Part shown: positions 54,613 through 63,368 of the stretch, piece after piece | Numbering within the stretch: position 1 is the stretch's first letter | How the letters are laid out: each line of letters opens with the position of its first letter | NCBI GenBank assembly: GCA_040222855.1 | Contig: JAVKCD010000003.1 | Location: forward strand, 186,001-250,000 | Source: Phycisphaeraceae bacterium | Lineage (GTDB): Bacteria; Planctomycetota; Phycisphaerae; Phycisphaerales; Phycisphaeraceae | Reading direction: 5' to 3' | DNA length: 64,000 bases | The notes under the pieces: generated by a model | Database searches by the model: none | What the model saw: only the letters and a program-made list of their open reading frames with translations | What the model was told of the DNA's origin: nothing | Made by a program: the position numbers and the translations under genes

Positions 54613-56085
54613 TTAACCCGCTGCGGCCAGGGCGGTAACCATCTCGGGGATGGCGGTTCGAAGGGCCGTGGCGGCGGCCTCCTGCGGGGTGCCATCCCAC
54701 GGGCCGTGCCCGTGACCATCGCGGAGGCGATCAAAGGTCTTGAGGATCTGCTGGATGCGAGCTGGCTCGGGGGCAGCGGTCTGCCAGATTCGGATGCTCG
54801 GGTGAGGCGTGGGGGTCATGGCCTCGGAGCGGTATGCGAGTTCTTCGAACAGTTTTTCGCCGGGCCGCGGGCCGGTGATCCTGACTTCGAGGTCCACATC
54901 GGGTTCGATCCCCTGCTGTCGGAGGTAGCGGTGGGCCAGGTCGAGGATGCGGATCGGCTGGCCCATATCGAGGAGGAAGACCTCTCCGCCACGGGCGTAG
55001 CCAGCGGCCTGGAGGACCAGACCGGCGGCTTCGGGGATGGTCATGAAATAACGGGTCATGTCCTGATGGGTCACGGTGAGCGGCCCGCCCTGGGCAAGCT
55101 GCTCGGACCAGATGGGGAGGACGGAGCAGGCCGAACCGAGCACGTTGCCGAAACGGACCATGGCGAGCGTGGTCTTGCTCTGGCGGGCGCGGTGCTGGAT
55201 GTAGAGCTCAGCGAGTCGCTTGGAGGCACCCATGATCGAGGATGGGTTGACGGCTTTGTCGGTCGAGATCATGACGAGTTGTTTGACGCCTGATTCGATG
55301 GCTGCGTCAACCACCCAGCGTGTGCCGTAGAAGTTGTTTTCCAGCGCCGCGGTGGGATGGTCTTCCATGAGCGGGACGTGCTTGTGAGCGGCGGCGTGAA
55401 GGACGATCTCGGGGCGAAGGCGGTCAAAGAGTTCCTGGTTGGCGCGCTTTTGGGTGACGTCGTGGATCTGCGCCCTGCGGTTGAGTTCGGGGTGGGTGCG
55501 GGCGAGCTCACCGTCGATCTGAAAGAGTCCGTTCTCAGAGCGGTCGGCGAGGATCAGCAGTGCAGGGCGAAAACACGCGGCGATGCGGGCCAGCTCGGAG
55601 CCGATCGAGCCTGCGGCTCCGGTGATCAGCACGGTCCGACCGGTGATCGTCTCTGTGAGACCTGCTTCGTCGAGCGGTGTGGGGCTGCGGCCGATGAGTG
55701 CTTCGAGATCAATCCGGGGCGAGTTTGACGTGCCGGCCTGGCTGATGATGCCAGCGAGTTGATCGCTCATGGTGGACAGGTAGCGCCAGGTCAAGCCGAG
55801 TTGAGTGGCCTCAGCGATGAGGGTGTTGATCGCGGGTTTCATCGCTTGGGGCAGGCAGATGAGCAGACCATCGGGGTCGTGCTTACGCGTGGCGGAGGCG
55901 AGGTCGGCCAGCTCGCCAAGGATCGGCACGCTGAGGTCGCGGTGGAGGGCTTTGGGGGAGTCGGCGCGAGTCAGGAGCACGCCGAGGATGGTGGGTGATG
56001 CGTCTGGTTCCGATAATCGGAGCGCAGCGAGACTTTGTGCCACCGCCAGGCTTGAGCCAGCCAGGAGCCATCGGCGGGTCTTCAT
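54613..56085 (-). CDS. CapD/FlaA1-type nucleotide-sugar dehydratase without membrane domain
   Basis: A 490-residue protein of the UDP-N-acetylglucosamine 4,6-dehydratase group (CapD, WbpM). A degraded N-terminal Rossmann region (about 30-120) precedes the catalytic SDR-like domain, whose NAD motif is TVLITGAAGSIGSELARIA near 155. VLHAAAHKHVPLMEDHP, MISTDKAVNPSSIMGASKRLAELY with the catalytic region, and FGNVLGSACSVLPIW follow. The four-helix membrane domain typical of WbpM and CapD is missing. These enzymes make UDP-4-keto-6-deoxy sugars for surface polysaccharides. The start at 56085 is the first with a plausible N-terminus. It stands alone, divergent from the PilZ gene. Confidence 0.82.
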   Translation of the reverse strand: MKTRRWLLAGSSLAVAQSLAALRLSEPDASPTILGVLLTRADSPKALHRDLSVPILGELADLASATRKHDPDGLLICLPQAMKPAINTLIAEATQLGLTWRYLSTMSDQLAGIISQAGTSNSPRIDLEALIGRSPTPLDEAGLTETITGRTVLITGAAGSIGSELARIAACFRPALLILADRSENGLFQIDGELARTHPELNRRAQIHDVTQKRANQELFDRLRPEIVLHAAAHKHVPLMEDHPTAALENNFYGTRWVVDAAIESGVKQLVMISTDKAVNPSSIMGASKRLAELYIQHRARQSKTTLAMVRFGNVLGSACSVLPIWSEQLAQGGPLTVTHQDMTRYFMTIPEAAGLVLQAAGYARGGEVFLLDMGQPIRILDLAHRYLRQQGIEPDVDLEVRITGPRPGEKLFEELAYRSEAMTPTPHPSIRIWQTAAPEPARIQQILKTFDRLRDGHGHGPWDGTPQEAAATALRTAIPEMVTALAAAG

Positions 56086-56239
56086 AGGGCTTTGAGGATG
56101 CTGGGGTTGGGTCACCGGGGACTTATCGGCACGTTTCGGGCGAACCCTGCACCCGGGGCATGGGGCGTTAAGCAGGTATGCCTGAGGCGTCGATAAGTCC
56201 CATGTCGAGATTCGATCCTTTCCACCAGGAGGTCTGCCC

Positions 56240-56635
56240 GTGTCAGAGCCCAACCAGCAGGAAACTCGCCGGGAACCGCGGTTCTCGATCCCTCCGATGT
56301 ACACGCTGCTGCGAGCGCGTGAGCGGGGTCACAAGCGGTATCGCTGGACGGGTCATATTTATGACATCAGCCTCTCGGGTATGCGGTTTGAGTTGGATAG
56401 TCCGCTGCCGAATGGGCAGAAGGTGGAGATCCGGGGGATGCTTCCGGGCGAGCACCACACGACCTTCCGCGCGACAGGGCACGTCGTTCGGCAGCATGGG
56501 GCTGAGGACAACGATCCGGGCCCGTCTCGGATGGCGCTGAGCTTTGAGACATTCGAGAGTCAGATCGACCGGCGGCGGTTGTCTGAGTATCTCGAGCGGG
56601 TGGCTGGCTCAAGGGGCCTCAAGGTGGCGGCGTAA
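56240..56635 (+). CDS. PilZ domain protein, cyclic di-GMP-binding candidate
   Basis: A 131-residue protein formed almost entirely of one PilZ domain. The c-di-GMP-binding pattern is present: RREPRF near residues 10-15 for the RxxxR part and YDISLSGMRFEL for the D-x-S-x-x-G part at about 41-52. PilZ proteins respond to c-di-GMP to control motility, adhesion or exopolysaccharide. The GTG at 56240 has AGGAGG seven bases upstream. The chemoreceptor and CapD genes nearby are in line with envelope or motility roles, but no direct target is visible. Confidence 0.88.
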   Translation: MSEPNQQETRREPRFSIPPMYTLLRARERGHKRYRWTGHIYDISLSGMRFELDSPLPNGQKVEIRGMLPGEHHTTFRATGHVVRQHGAEDNDPGPSRMALSFETFESQIDRRRLSEYLERVAGSRGLKVAA

Positions 56636-56670
56636 GGATTCGGTGAGCGAAAGATATACAGCGACCTGAT

Positions 56671-56699
56671 CCGACAACGATCATCGATAGCGTTATGCT
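56671..56699 (+). promoter_or_regulatory. Putative promoter of the GNAT gene
   Basis: CCGACA (56671-56676), 17-base spacer, TATGCT (56694-56699): the best -35/-10 pair that I found in the window. It implies a leader of about 45 bases before the ATG at 56751. Confidence 0.5.
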
Positions 56700-56750
56700 C
56701 TGGTCTGTAGGCCGCTTGTTTCTGATCTCTCTGATTGCACACACGACGCC

Positions 56751-57584
56751 ATGGTTTTACTCCCGCCAAGCCACTTCACCGATGTGGAAGGGATGTTCCC
56801 CGAAGACGGTCCGAATGCGGCGATGCTGCACGCAACTCTTGAGGGTCGTGTGCCGGGCCGGGTGCTGGTGGATGATGCGCAGCGACCTTCGTGTGCGCTG
56901 GTGCAGGCCGACTACTACGGTTTTACTTTTCCCAGTCGTCCCATGCCACCCAGTTTTCTGAAAGAGGGCATCGAGCGTCTGCTGGAGGATGGCCCGGTGC
57001 TGCTGGTCTGGCCGAGTGAGAGTGATGTACCAGCCGCGTCTGTGGACCCACCGGTCGCGGGGCTGACGCTTGAACGCGTGATGCTACGCGGTTTTGATGT
57101 GTCTTCGATGCCGCTGCACGGGGTTCAAGTGCCAGAGGGCTGCATGCTGTCGCCTATGGACTCGGGTCTGGTGCCACGCTGTGTTTGGCATGACCAGCTA
57201 ATGCGCGCGATGGGCTCGATTGACCGGTTTTTGACATATGGACTCGGCGTCTGCCTGCTTCGTGACGACACGATTCTTAGTGAGGCCTACATGTGTTTCT
57301 GGGGCTCGGGCGTGGCGGAGATCGGCGTTGTCACCCACCCCGACCACCGTCGGCAGGGTTTTGGTGTGCTGACCGCCCGTCATCTGATTGAGTTGTGTGA
57401 AGAACGTGGTTTAGATGTCTATACAACTTGTTACGCGGCGAATGAGCCGCTGCGCCGGGTTGCGGTTCAGGTCGGGCTTACCGAGGAAGTTCCCTACCTT
57501 CTCCACGTTTACGGCGCGGCCTCTGCGGAAGATTTCGAGACCATCATCGCATCAGAAAAAAGTCAGTCCCCAGACCGGGCATGA
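56751..57584 (+). CDS. GNAT family N-acetyltransferase
   Basis: A 277-residue protein with a C-terminal GNAT fold (about 160-255). The acetyl-CoA-binding motif A is EIGVVTHPDHRRQGFGVLTARHLIELC with the R-R-x-G-F-G phosphate loop, and YTTCYAANEPLRRVAVQVGL is the following beta-4/alpha-4 unit. The N-terminal half has LTPPSHF-like elements resembling the GNAT_acetyltran (PF12746) family. The substrate is unknown. The ATG at 56751 has no clear Shine-Dalgarno, so the true start may differ by a few codons. Confidence 0.8.
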   Translation: MVLLPPSHFTDVEGMFPEDGPNAAMLHATLEGRVPGRVLVDDAQRPSCALVQADYYGFTFPSRPMPPSFLKEGIERLLEDGPVLLVWPSESDVPAASVDPPVAGLTLERVMLRGFDVSSMPLHGVQVPEGCMLSPMDSGLVPRCVWHDQLMRAMGSIDRFLTYGLGVCLLRDDTILSEAYMCFWGSGVAEIGVVTHPDHRRQGFGVLTARHLIELCEERGLDVYTTCYAANEPLRRVAVQVGLTEEVPYLLHVYGAASAEDFETIIASEKSQSPDRA

Positions 57585-57587
57585 GCG

Positions 57588-57617
57588 TAGACCTGATGGG
57601 TCGTACGCCGTTATGAT
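57588..57617 (+). promoter_or_regulatory. Putative promoter of the YqgE/AlgH gene
   Basis: TAGACC (57588-57593), 18-base spacer, TATGAT (57612-57617). The start codon follows after a 20-base leader containing AGAGGATGGGGA, a good Shine-Dalgarno. Confidence 0.4.
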
Positions 57618-57637
57618 GCTCGCAAGAGGATGGGGAC

Positions 57638-58195
57638 ATGATGCAATCACTCAAGGGACAGCTTCTCGTTGCCGTCACGGATCTTCGTGATCCGAACTTT
57701 GCGCGCACGATCACGCTGATCGTCGAACACAATGACGAGGGCGCACTGGGACTGACACTCAATCGTCCGACGGACACGACGTTCCAGGAAGTCTGGGATG
57801 AGATCAGTGGGACGCCGAGTGTGATCGACGACGTGATCTACCGTGGCGGGCCGTGCGAAGGCCCGTTGATGGTGCTGCACACCGACCCGCGGCAGGCGGA
57901 TCAGACCGTGATGGATGGCATCTACTTCACGACCGAAGAGGAAGAGGTGATGAGCATCGTTGCTGAGCCTGCGGGGCGTTGCCGCTTTTTTGTCGGTTAC
58001 GCGGGGTGGAGCGCATCGCAGCTCGAACGCGAACTCGAGGCAGGGTCCTGGCTTTACGCGCCCGCGACAGCCGACCATATTTTTTTAGAGGATGAGCGGC
58101 ACTGGTTGCGGCTGCATCACCAGATCAGCCTCTCACGCAGCGGGGTCACGCGCATCCCTGTGGCACACCTGCCAGCGGACCCGTCAGTCAACTGA
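57638..58195 (+). CDS. YqgE/AlgH family protein
   Basis: A 185-residue member of the UPF0301 (AlgH/YqgE) family. Diagnostic parts are LKGQLLVAVTDLRDPNFART near the start, IVEHNDEGALGLTLNRPT, VIYRGGPCEGPLMVLH, FFVGYAGWSASQLERELEAG and WLYAPATADHIF. The length matches the family. AlgH was first linked to alginate expression in Pseudomonas, but the molecular role is not known. It is convergent with tatD, with only two bases between the two genes. Confidence 0.93.
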   Translation: MMQSLKGQLLVAVTDLRDPNFARTITLIVEHNDEGALGLTLNRPTDTTFQEVWDEISGTPSVIDDVIYRGGPCEGPLMVLHTDPRQADQTVMDGIYFTTEEEEVMSIVAEPAGRCRFFVGYAGWSASQLERELEAGSWLYAPATADHIFLEDERHWLRLHHQISLSRSGVTRIPVAHLPADPSVN

Positions 58196-58197
58196 AG

Positions 58198-58989
58198 CTA
58201 ATCGTTCTTTGTGAGTCGGTAGAAGCGTCGGGCGTTGTCATCGACCTGCTGCACGAACGCCTCGAAGCTCATCTTCCGACGCTTGGCGAGGAACCTGGCG
58301 ACGTGAGTCACATACCGTGGCTCATTGGGCCTGACCTTGCGGTGCGGCTCGGGTGTGAGATAGGGGCTGTCGGTTTCGACGAGGAGTCGGTCGATCGGCA
58401 CCCGGTCAGAAGCCTCGGCAAGGGCCGCAGCGGACCGGAAGGTCACGATACCGGTGAAGCCGACGTAGACACCCAGGTCCAGGACCTTGTTGAGTTCATC
58501 TACGGTCCCGGTGAAGCAGTGGAAGACGAAGCGGCGAGGATCGAGCCCGCTCTCGCGGACCATCGCGATCGTGCGATCGGTCGCTTCTCGGTTGTGGATC
58601 ACAATGGGTAACTTGTCGAGCCCTGATTCGGCAGCGAGTCCCAGTTGGAGCGCGAAGGCACGCTCCTGCGTGGTCAGCGGCGGGTCATCGTAGTGGCAGT
58701 CGAGTCCCATCTCGCCAAGGGAAACGACGCCTTGACGATGGGCAAGTCGGCGAAACTCATCGAGGAATGCCTGTTCGTCGCCCACCTGTGCAGCGTGGTG
58801 TGGGTGGACGCCGACGGTCGCATGAACGTGCGCGTGATGCTCTGCAACCTGTAGAGCCGAAGCGCTGTCAGTGAGGGTGGTGCCGATGCTGATCATCGTG
58901 TCGACGCCGTCCTGCTGAGCGCCAGCGAGCACCTCATCGAGGCGCTCGGCGAGCCCATCGTAGGTCAGGTGGCAATGGGTATCGATCAC
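58198..58989 (-). CDS. tatD: TatD family deoxyribonuclease
   Basis: A 263-residue metal-dependent hydrolase. Metal ligands are in [12 protein letters not shown] (H-x-H), [12 protein letters not shown] (Glu), VIHNREATD (His), [11 protein letters not shown] (His) and [13 protein letters not shown] (Asp). TatD enzymes are Mg-dependent 3'-5' DNases or RNases with a role in repair and RNA quality control. The GTG at 58989 overlaps the TGA of the preceding gene (GTGA) and has GGAG eight bases upstream, which favours it over an in-frame ATG at 59040. The two genes are coupled in translation. Confidence 0.93.
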   Translation of the reverse strand: MIDTHCHLTYDGLAERLDEVLAGAQQDGVDTMISIGTTLTDSASALQVAEHHAHVHATVGVHPHHAAQVGDEQAFLDEFRRLAHRQGVVSLGEMGLDCHYDDPPLTTQERAFALQLGLAAESGLDKLPIVIHNREATDRTIAMVRESGLDPRRFVFHCFTGTVDELNKVLDLGVYVGFTGIVTFRSAAALAEASDRVPIDRLLVETDSPYLTPEPHRKVRPNEPRYVTHVARFLAKRRKMSFEAFVQQVDDNARRFYRLTKND

Positions 58990-61286
58990 GCGCGAGTCTC
59001 CATGGGCAGGATCAAGCGGTGTTTTTCGGGTGCCTGACACTCGGAGCCCGAGCAGGCTTGATGACTCAGGACGATAACGGGTTCATCGGCGGATGCCGGA
59101 CCTTGTAGGCGCAGAGGAACTCGGACAACGCCCTCATAAACAGATAAGGGCTCGGATGAGAGACGGTTGTCCTGCGGCGTCGGCGTGGGCCAATCCGCCA
59201 TCAGATGCCATGACGAGTGGGCTTCGCTGAGTCGAACGGTGATGGGCTGAAGTTCGTTGGCTTCACCTCCTGGCGCATAGACGTGAAAACCCTCCTCAAT
59301 CTCGACGATCAACACGGCATCGATACGGCCATGCTGCTGGTCGCGCTCAACACTTTCGAGTCTTGCAGTGACCGGGCCCTGACGATGAGCCTTGCGTGGA
59401 GCAGGGCGTGTCACGTTCGGCTCGTGAGCCAGGAAGCGATGGAGGGCGTGCTGCAGATGCACCATACCAATGCCCATTTGGTCGAGGGATTCGGCGTTTG
59501 CGCTGATGAGCGATCGTGCCGCATCGAGATGATTTTGGTCCTGTGTCAGCTCGTAGAGATCGATCAGGTTGTGGGCCATTTGGGCGTTGCCGGTGGGGAG
59601 TGCGCCGTCGTATCGGCTGCAGGTGCGGACAAACAGTTCGTTATGGCCCTCTGAGGTATCGAAGTACCCCCCTGCTGGTGCGGCAAAGTGACGGTTGACC
59701 CGATCCAGCAGTCGGAGGGCATGGGACAGGGTGTCATGCGATGGGTCGGCCCGCAGGAGTTCGATGAGCCCGCTGATCATGAAGGCGTAATCATCGAGGA
59801 AGGCAGGGATCTGCTTTTGGCCGGAGCGCATGGTTCGATAGAGCCCGCCATCATCTCGGGTCATGTGCTGAAGGATCGCTTCCGAAGCCACCTTGGCCAT
59901 CTCGGTCAGGCTTGGGTCATTCAGGATGCGGCCGCTGCGGGCCAGACCGGCAATAGCCAGGCCGTTCCAGCAGACGAGCACCTTGTCATCAGTGCCGGGT
60001 TGCTTCCGTTGATCCCGGGTCTGTCGCATCGTCTCGCGGACTTGCTGGCGAAGCGTCAGGAATGACTCAAGCGAGAGGTCTTCACGCCGGGCGATCTCAG
60101 CGAACGGTTGAGGCATAAAGAGCACATTGGCGGGAGGGTCATCGTCGTGATGCGGGTCCTGGAAGTTGACGCCAAGGTCGAGGCCGAGCAATCGTTCAGC
60201 GAAACCGCGAAGCTCGGGGTCTGTGAATACGCCATCGAGCTCTTCAAGTCGCCAGAGGTAGTTGCCGCCTTCACGCGCATCAACCTCTGCGTCCTGAGCC
60301 GACCAGAAAGCGCCCGATTTGTCGAGCATCTCGCGCTTGAGGTACGCGGCCGTCTCGCGGATCACCAGCGTGTAGAGCCCGGCATTGGGGTGATCGGGTT
60401 CGGCTTCGAGGGCTGCTGCGTAGAGCCAGAGCAACTGGCCGTTGTCGTAGAGCATCTTCTCGAAGTGCGGGACCAGCCAACGCTCATCGACAGCGTAGCG
60501 GTGGAATCCGCCGCCGATCTGGTCGTAGATCCCGCCTCGGGCCATACGATCGAGCGTCTGATGCAGGTGTTCGCGTAGCCTGTCATCCTGCCGAGAGATA
60601 GCGAGTTGAAAGCCGAGCAAAGAGGCCTGAGGGAACTTAGGCGACCCGCCTGTCCCCCCATGCTGGTGATCGAGCATCCGCCGGAGCTGATCGGCGGAGG
60701 CTTCGAGACTCGCCAAGCCCATCTCTCCGGACTCATCACGTTGTTCGAGTTGTTGGGTGACCATGGCAGCGAGTTGGTCGGCTTGCTCAAGAACTTCATC
60801 CCTGCGCGAAGCCCAGGCGTTTGAGAGGCCATCGATAACCTGGGGGAAGCCGGGCATGCCATGTGCTGGACCAGGAGGGATGTAGGTTGCGCACCAGAAC
60901 GGTCGCAGGCCACGATCATCACGGCCCTTGGCACCGGGCGGAGTGAGGAAAACACTCATCGGCCATCCGCCACGACGGGTCATCGCCTGCACAGCGGCCA
61001 TGTAGACATCATCGACATCCGGGCGCTCCTCGCGGTCCACCTTGATGTTGATGAAGTGCCGGTTCATCAGCTCGGCCATGGCGGGTTTCTCGAAGACCTC
61101 GCGTTCCATGACGTGGCACCAGTAGCAGGTCGAGTAGCCGATCGACAGGAAGATCGGCCGCTCCTCGGCGCGGGAACGCTCGAAGGCTTCGGGCCCCCAT
61201 GGGTACCAGTCCACCGGGTTGTGGGCGTGCTGGAGCAGGTAGGGGCTGGTCTCGCGGGCCAGTCGATTCGATGGGAACTGTTTCAT
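58986..61286 (-). CDS. DUF255 thioredoxin-domain protein fused to a DsbD-alpha-like domain
   Basis: A 766-residue protein. The N-terminal thioredoxin domain (DUF255, about 1-165) begins with [20 protein letters not shown] and has a CYWC redox motif (Cys-54, Cys-57) in [17 protein letters not shown] glycosidase-like six-hairpin region follows (about 180-590), with [20 protein letters not shown] and [11 protein letters not shown], as in YyaL/SPATA20 proteins. Unusual is the last 130 residues, which match the DsbD alpha domain: [10 protein letters not shown] and [18 protein letters not shown] with two Cys. Family function is unclear; a redox role is inferred. TATTCC (61303-61298) is a -10 candidate. 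Confidence 0.85.
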   Translation of the reverse strand: MKQFPSNRLARETSPYLLQHAHNPVDWYPWGPEAFERSRAEERPIFLSIGYSTCYWCHVMEREVFEKPAMAELMNRHFINIKVDREERPDVDDVYMAAVQAMTRRGGWPMSVFLTPPGAKGRDDRGLRPFWCATYIPPGPAHGMPGFPQVIDGLSNAWASRRDEVLEQADQLAAMVTQQLEQRDESGEMGLASLEASADQLRRMLDHQHGGTGGSPKFPQASLLGFQLAISRQDDRLREHLHQTLDRMARGGIYDQIGGGFHRYAVDERWLVPHFEKMLYDNGQLLWLYAAALEAEPDHPNAGLYTLVIRETAAYLKREMLDKSGAFWSAQDAEVDAREGGNYLWRLEELDGVFTDPELRGFAERLLGLDLGVNFQDPHHDDDPPANVLFMPQPFAEIARREDLSLESFLTLRQQVRETMRQTRDQRKQPGTDDKVLVCWNGLAIAGLARSGRILNDPSLTEMAKVASEAILQHMTRDDGGLYRTMRSGQKQIPAFLDDYAFMISGLIELLRADPSHDTLSHALRLLDRVNRHFAAPAGGYFDTSEGHNELFVRTCSRYDGALPTGNAQMAHNLIDLYELTQDQNHLDAARSLISANAESLDQMGIGMVHLQHALHRFLAHEPNVTRPAPRKAHRQGPVTARLESVERDQQHGRIDAVLIVEIEEGFHVYAPGGEANELQPITVRLSEAHSSWHLMADWPTPTPQDNRLSSEPLSVYEGVVRVPLRLQGPASADEPVIVLSHQACSGSECQAPEKHRLILPMETRA

Positions 61287-61345
61287 TGAAACTCACTGGA
61301 ATAGCAAACAGATTGTCTTGTCACAGAGCCATCCTAGAGCGAGGG

Positions 61346-62170
61346 TTACTCACGGACAGGGGCGGGCCGAAAAACACGATCCCAGAGAACCCCTCCAAGC
61401 AGTCCGCCGACGACCGGAGCCAGAAGATAGATCCAGAAGCCGCCGCGGGGACCGGGTAACGCTGTGGGTCCCCAGCCAGCGAAGTATGCGAAGACACGGG
61501 GGCCGAAATCGCGCGCAGGATTGAGTCCGGCTTGGGTCAGCGGTGCGATCAGGCAGATGATCGCGGCGAGGGCGAGGGCGATGGCCACAGGCACTCCTGC
61601 AGGACCCGGGGCCATCTTGTTTCTAGGATCGGTCAGCGTAAAGATCATCCCGACCAACAGGGCAGTACCCAGCATCTCCGCGAGAAAAGCGCCCCCTGTG
61701 CTCAGCTCATCCCATCGCTCGGTCCATGCCGGGTCACCGACTGGATTAGGGAAATATTCGCCGTAGAGCATGGCCGTCGCGGCCCCGCCAGCGGACTGCA
61801 TGTCGATCGCGTGCTCTGCGTGATAGGCCTGAATCATGCCGCTGAACATGACATGAAGCAGAGCCGCCGCGACGAACGCCCCGGTCGTCTGAGCCACGAT
61901 GTATGGGACCACGCGGCGCATCTGGAAATCGCGGAGTGATGCGAAAGCCAGCGTCACAGCGGGATTGAGGTGCGCGCCGGACATCGAAGCGCTGGCGTAT
62001 ATCGCAAGGCTAACGGCCAGGCCCCAGACGGCGGCGACCTGCCCGATCCCAACCAAGTCGCCGGTCAGGACCGCAACATGGACCGATCCCACACCGAAGA
62101 AAACGAGCAGGAACGTGCCGAGTAGCTCGCCCAACAGCGCACCACGTAGTGGTAAGGTTTTCTGAGTCAT
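61346..62170 (-). CDS. Aquaglyceroporin/MIP family channel
   Basis: A 274-residue six-helix channel with both NPA boxes, GAHLNPAVTLAF (about 65-76) and AGLNPARDFGPR (about 221-232). The Asp after the second NPA-Arg is characteristic of glycerol facilitators (GlpF) rather than strict water channels. Between the halves is a long loop (MYGEYFPNPVGDPAWTERWDE) as in GlpF proteins. The channel passes glycerol and small polyols; no glycerol kinase is adjacent. It is divergent from the MtnK-like gene. Confidence 0.9.
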   Translation of the reverse strand: MTQKTLPLRGALLGELLGTFLLVFFGVGSVHVAVLTGDLVGIGQVAAVWGLAVSLAIYASASMSGAHLNPAVTLAFASLRDFQMRRVVPYIVAQTTGAFVAAALLHVMFSGMIQAYHAEHAIDMQSAGGAATAMLYGEYFPNPVGDPAWTERWDELSTGGAFLAEMLGTALLVGMIFTLTDPRNKMAPGPAGVPVAIALALAAIICLIAPLTQAGLNPARDFGPRVFAYFAGWGPTALPGPRGGFWIYLLAPVVGGLLGGVLWDRVFRPAPVRE

Positions 62171-62176
62171 GCGGGA

Positions 62177-62182
62177 AGATTA
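62177..62182 (-). promoter_or_regulatory. Putative -10 element of the aquaporin gene
   Basis: On the minus strand TAATCT (62182-62177) is six bases before the ATG at 62170, again implying a leaderless mRNA. Confidence 0.4.
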
Positions 62183-62201
62183 CCGTTGTGGCGATTGTTA
62201 G

Positions 62202-62230
62202 TTGGGCATGAGCACCGATCTCTCTATCAT
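62202..62230 (+). promoter_or_regulatory. Putative promoter of the MtnK-like kinase gene
   Basis: TTGGGC (62202-62207), a 17-base spacer and TATCAT (62225-62230), seven bases from the ATG at 62238. This spacing supports the ATG at 62238 rather than an in-frame ATG at 62208, which would lie inside the promoter. Confidence 0.45.
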
Positions 62231-62237
62231 TCGCCCC

Positions 62238-63308
62238 ATGACTCCTGATGCCTGGCGACAAAAAAATCCTGAGTTCCCGTGGCTTGACAGCGAAGATCTG
62301 GGGTTTCTCCAGCGGATTCTCGCCCGCCTCGACGTGATCGATTCTGATACCCCCGTCACCGCTGCTGAAAAGGCTGGCGAGGGCAACATGAATCTGACGC
62401 TACGGGTCACAACACCGAGCGACAGCGTGATCGTGAAACAGTCCCGCCCGTGGGTTGAGAAATATCCCCAGATCGAGGCACCTTGGGACCGTGCCATTTC
62501 AGAAAAACGCTTCTATCAGGCCGTGTCGAGGATTAAGGGTGTAGAAGAGCGGATGCCGGAGCTCCTGGCCTTTGACGATGACGCTCGCATCCTTGTCCTT
62601 GAGGATCTCGGGCCTGCGGCGGACTTCACGGACGTCTATCAGGGCATCCCGCTTGGTGACGATGAGCTCCGCGATCTGGGCACCTTTGCTGCAGCGCTAC
62701 ACACCGTCGAGCATCGGGCCACTGACGATCACCTCGCCAACCGAGCGATGCGAAAGCTCAATCACCAGCACATCTTCGTGATCCCGCTTCAGCCCGGTGG
62801 GGTCGCTGGGATGGGACTCGACCTCGATGACCTTGAGCCCGGCCTGGCCGATGCAGCCAGCCTCACTCAGACCGATGGCCGGTTCGTCGAAATCGCCCTG
62901 GAGACCGGCGACCGATACCTCAGTGACGGTACACGGCTGGTCCATGGCGACTACTTCCCGGGCAGCTTCCTCCGCACCGAAACGCGTGGCGTGTTCGTGA
63001 TCGACCCCGAGTTTGGCTACCTCGGCGACCCCTCCTTCGACCTGGGCGTCTTCATCGCGCACCTGGCACTGGCTCGGCAAGAGCGGGCGCTCGCGGAGAC
63101 GTTCCTCGATGCCTACCTGGCCAGTCCCGATGCTCCCGAAGTCGATCCCATCCTGCTTGCGCGCTACGCCGGCTGTGAAGTCGTCCGCCGGCTCATCGGC
63201 GTCGCCCAACTCCCCATCGAGCCCACGCACTATGGTTTCCGCGCCGACCTGCTCCAAGCGGCCCGCGCTACAGCGATCTCGGGGCGTTACGGGTTACTGT
63301 GGTCGTAA
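62238..63308 (+). CDS. Phosphotransferase of the MtnK (methylthioribose kinase)-like APH family
   Basis: A 356-residue kinase of the aminoglycoside phosphotransferase/choline kinase fold. The glycine-rich loop is EKAGEGNMNLTLRV with the ATP-binding VIVKQSRPWV following. The catalytic Brenner-type motif is HGDYFPGSFLR with Asp, and the metal-binding DPE is in VFVIDPEFGYLGDPSFDLG. The wording resembles methylthioribose kinase MtnK of the methionine salvage pathway, but key substrate residues could not be checked and no other mtn genes are nearby. The start is discussed under the promoter. Confidence 0.75.
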   Translation: MTPDAWRQKNPEFPWLDSEDLGFLQRILARLDVIDSDTPVTAAEKAGEGNMNLTLRVTTPSDSVIVKQSRPWVEKYPQIEAPWDRAISEKRFYQAVSRIKGVEERMPELLAFDDDARILVLEDLGPAADFTDVYQGIPLGDDELRDLGTFAAALHTVEHRATDDHLANRAMRKLNHQHIFVIPLQPGGVAGMGLDLDDLEPGLADAASLTQTDGRFVEIALETGDRYLSDGTRLVHGDYFPGSFLRTETRGVFVIDPEFGYLGDPSFDLGVFIAHLALARQERALAETFLDAYLASPDAPEVDPILLARYAGCEVVRRLIGVAQLPIEPTHYGFRADLLQAARATAISGRYGLLWS

Positions 63309-63312
63309 TAAA

Positions 63313-63340
63313 AAAGCCTCGGGCCAATACCCGAGGCTTT
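63313..63340. terminator. Bidirectional terminator between the MtnK-like gene and ilvC
   Basis: AAAGCCTCGGG (63313-63323), loop CCAATA, CCCGAGGCTTT (63330-63340), an 11-bp perfect stem. On the minus strand it is followed by a T-run (positions 63317 to 63308 with TTATTA), making it a good ilvC terminator; on the plus strand it ends with three T only. Confidence 0.88.
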
Positions 63341-63368
63341 GACAAACGCTTTATGCAACGAGGGCGGG

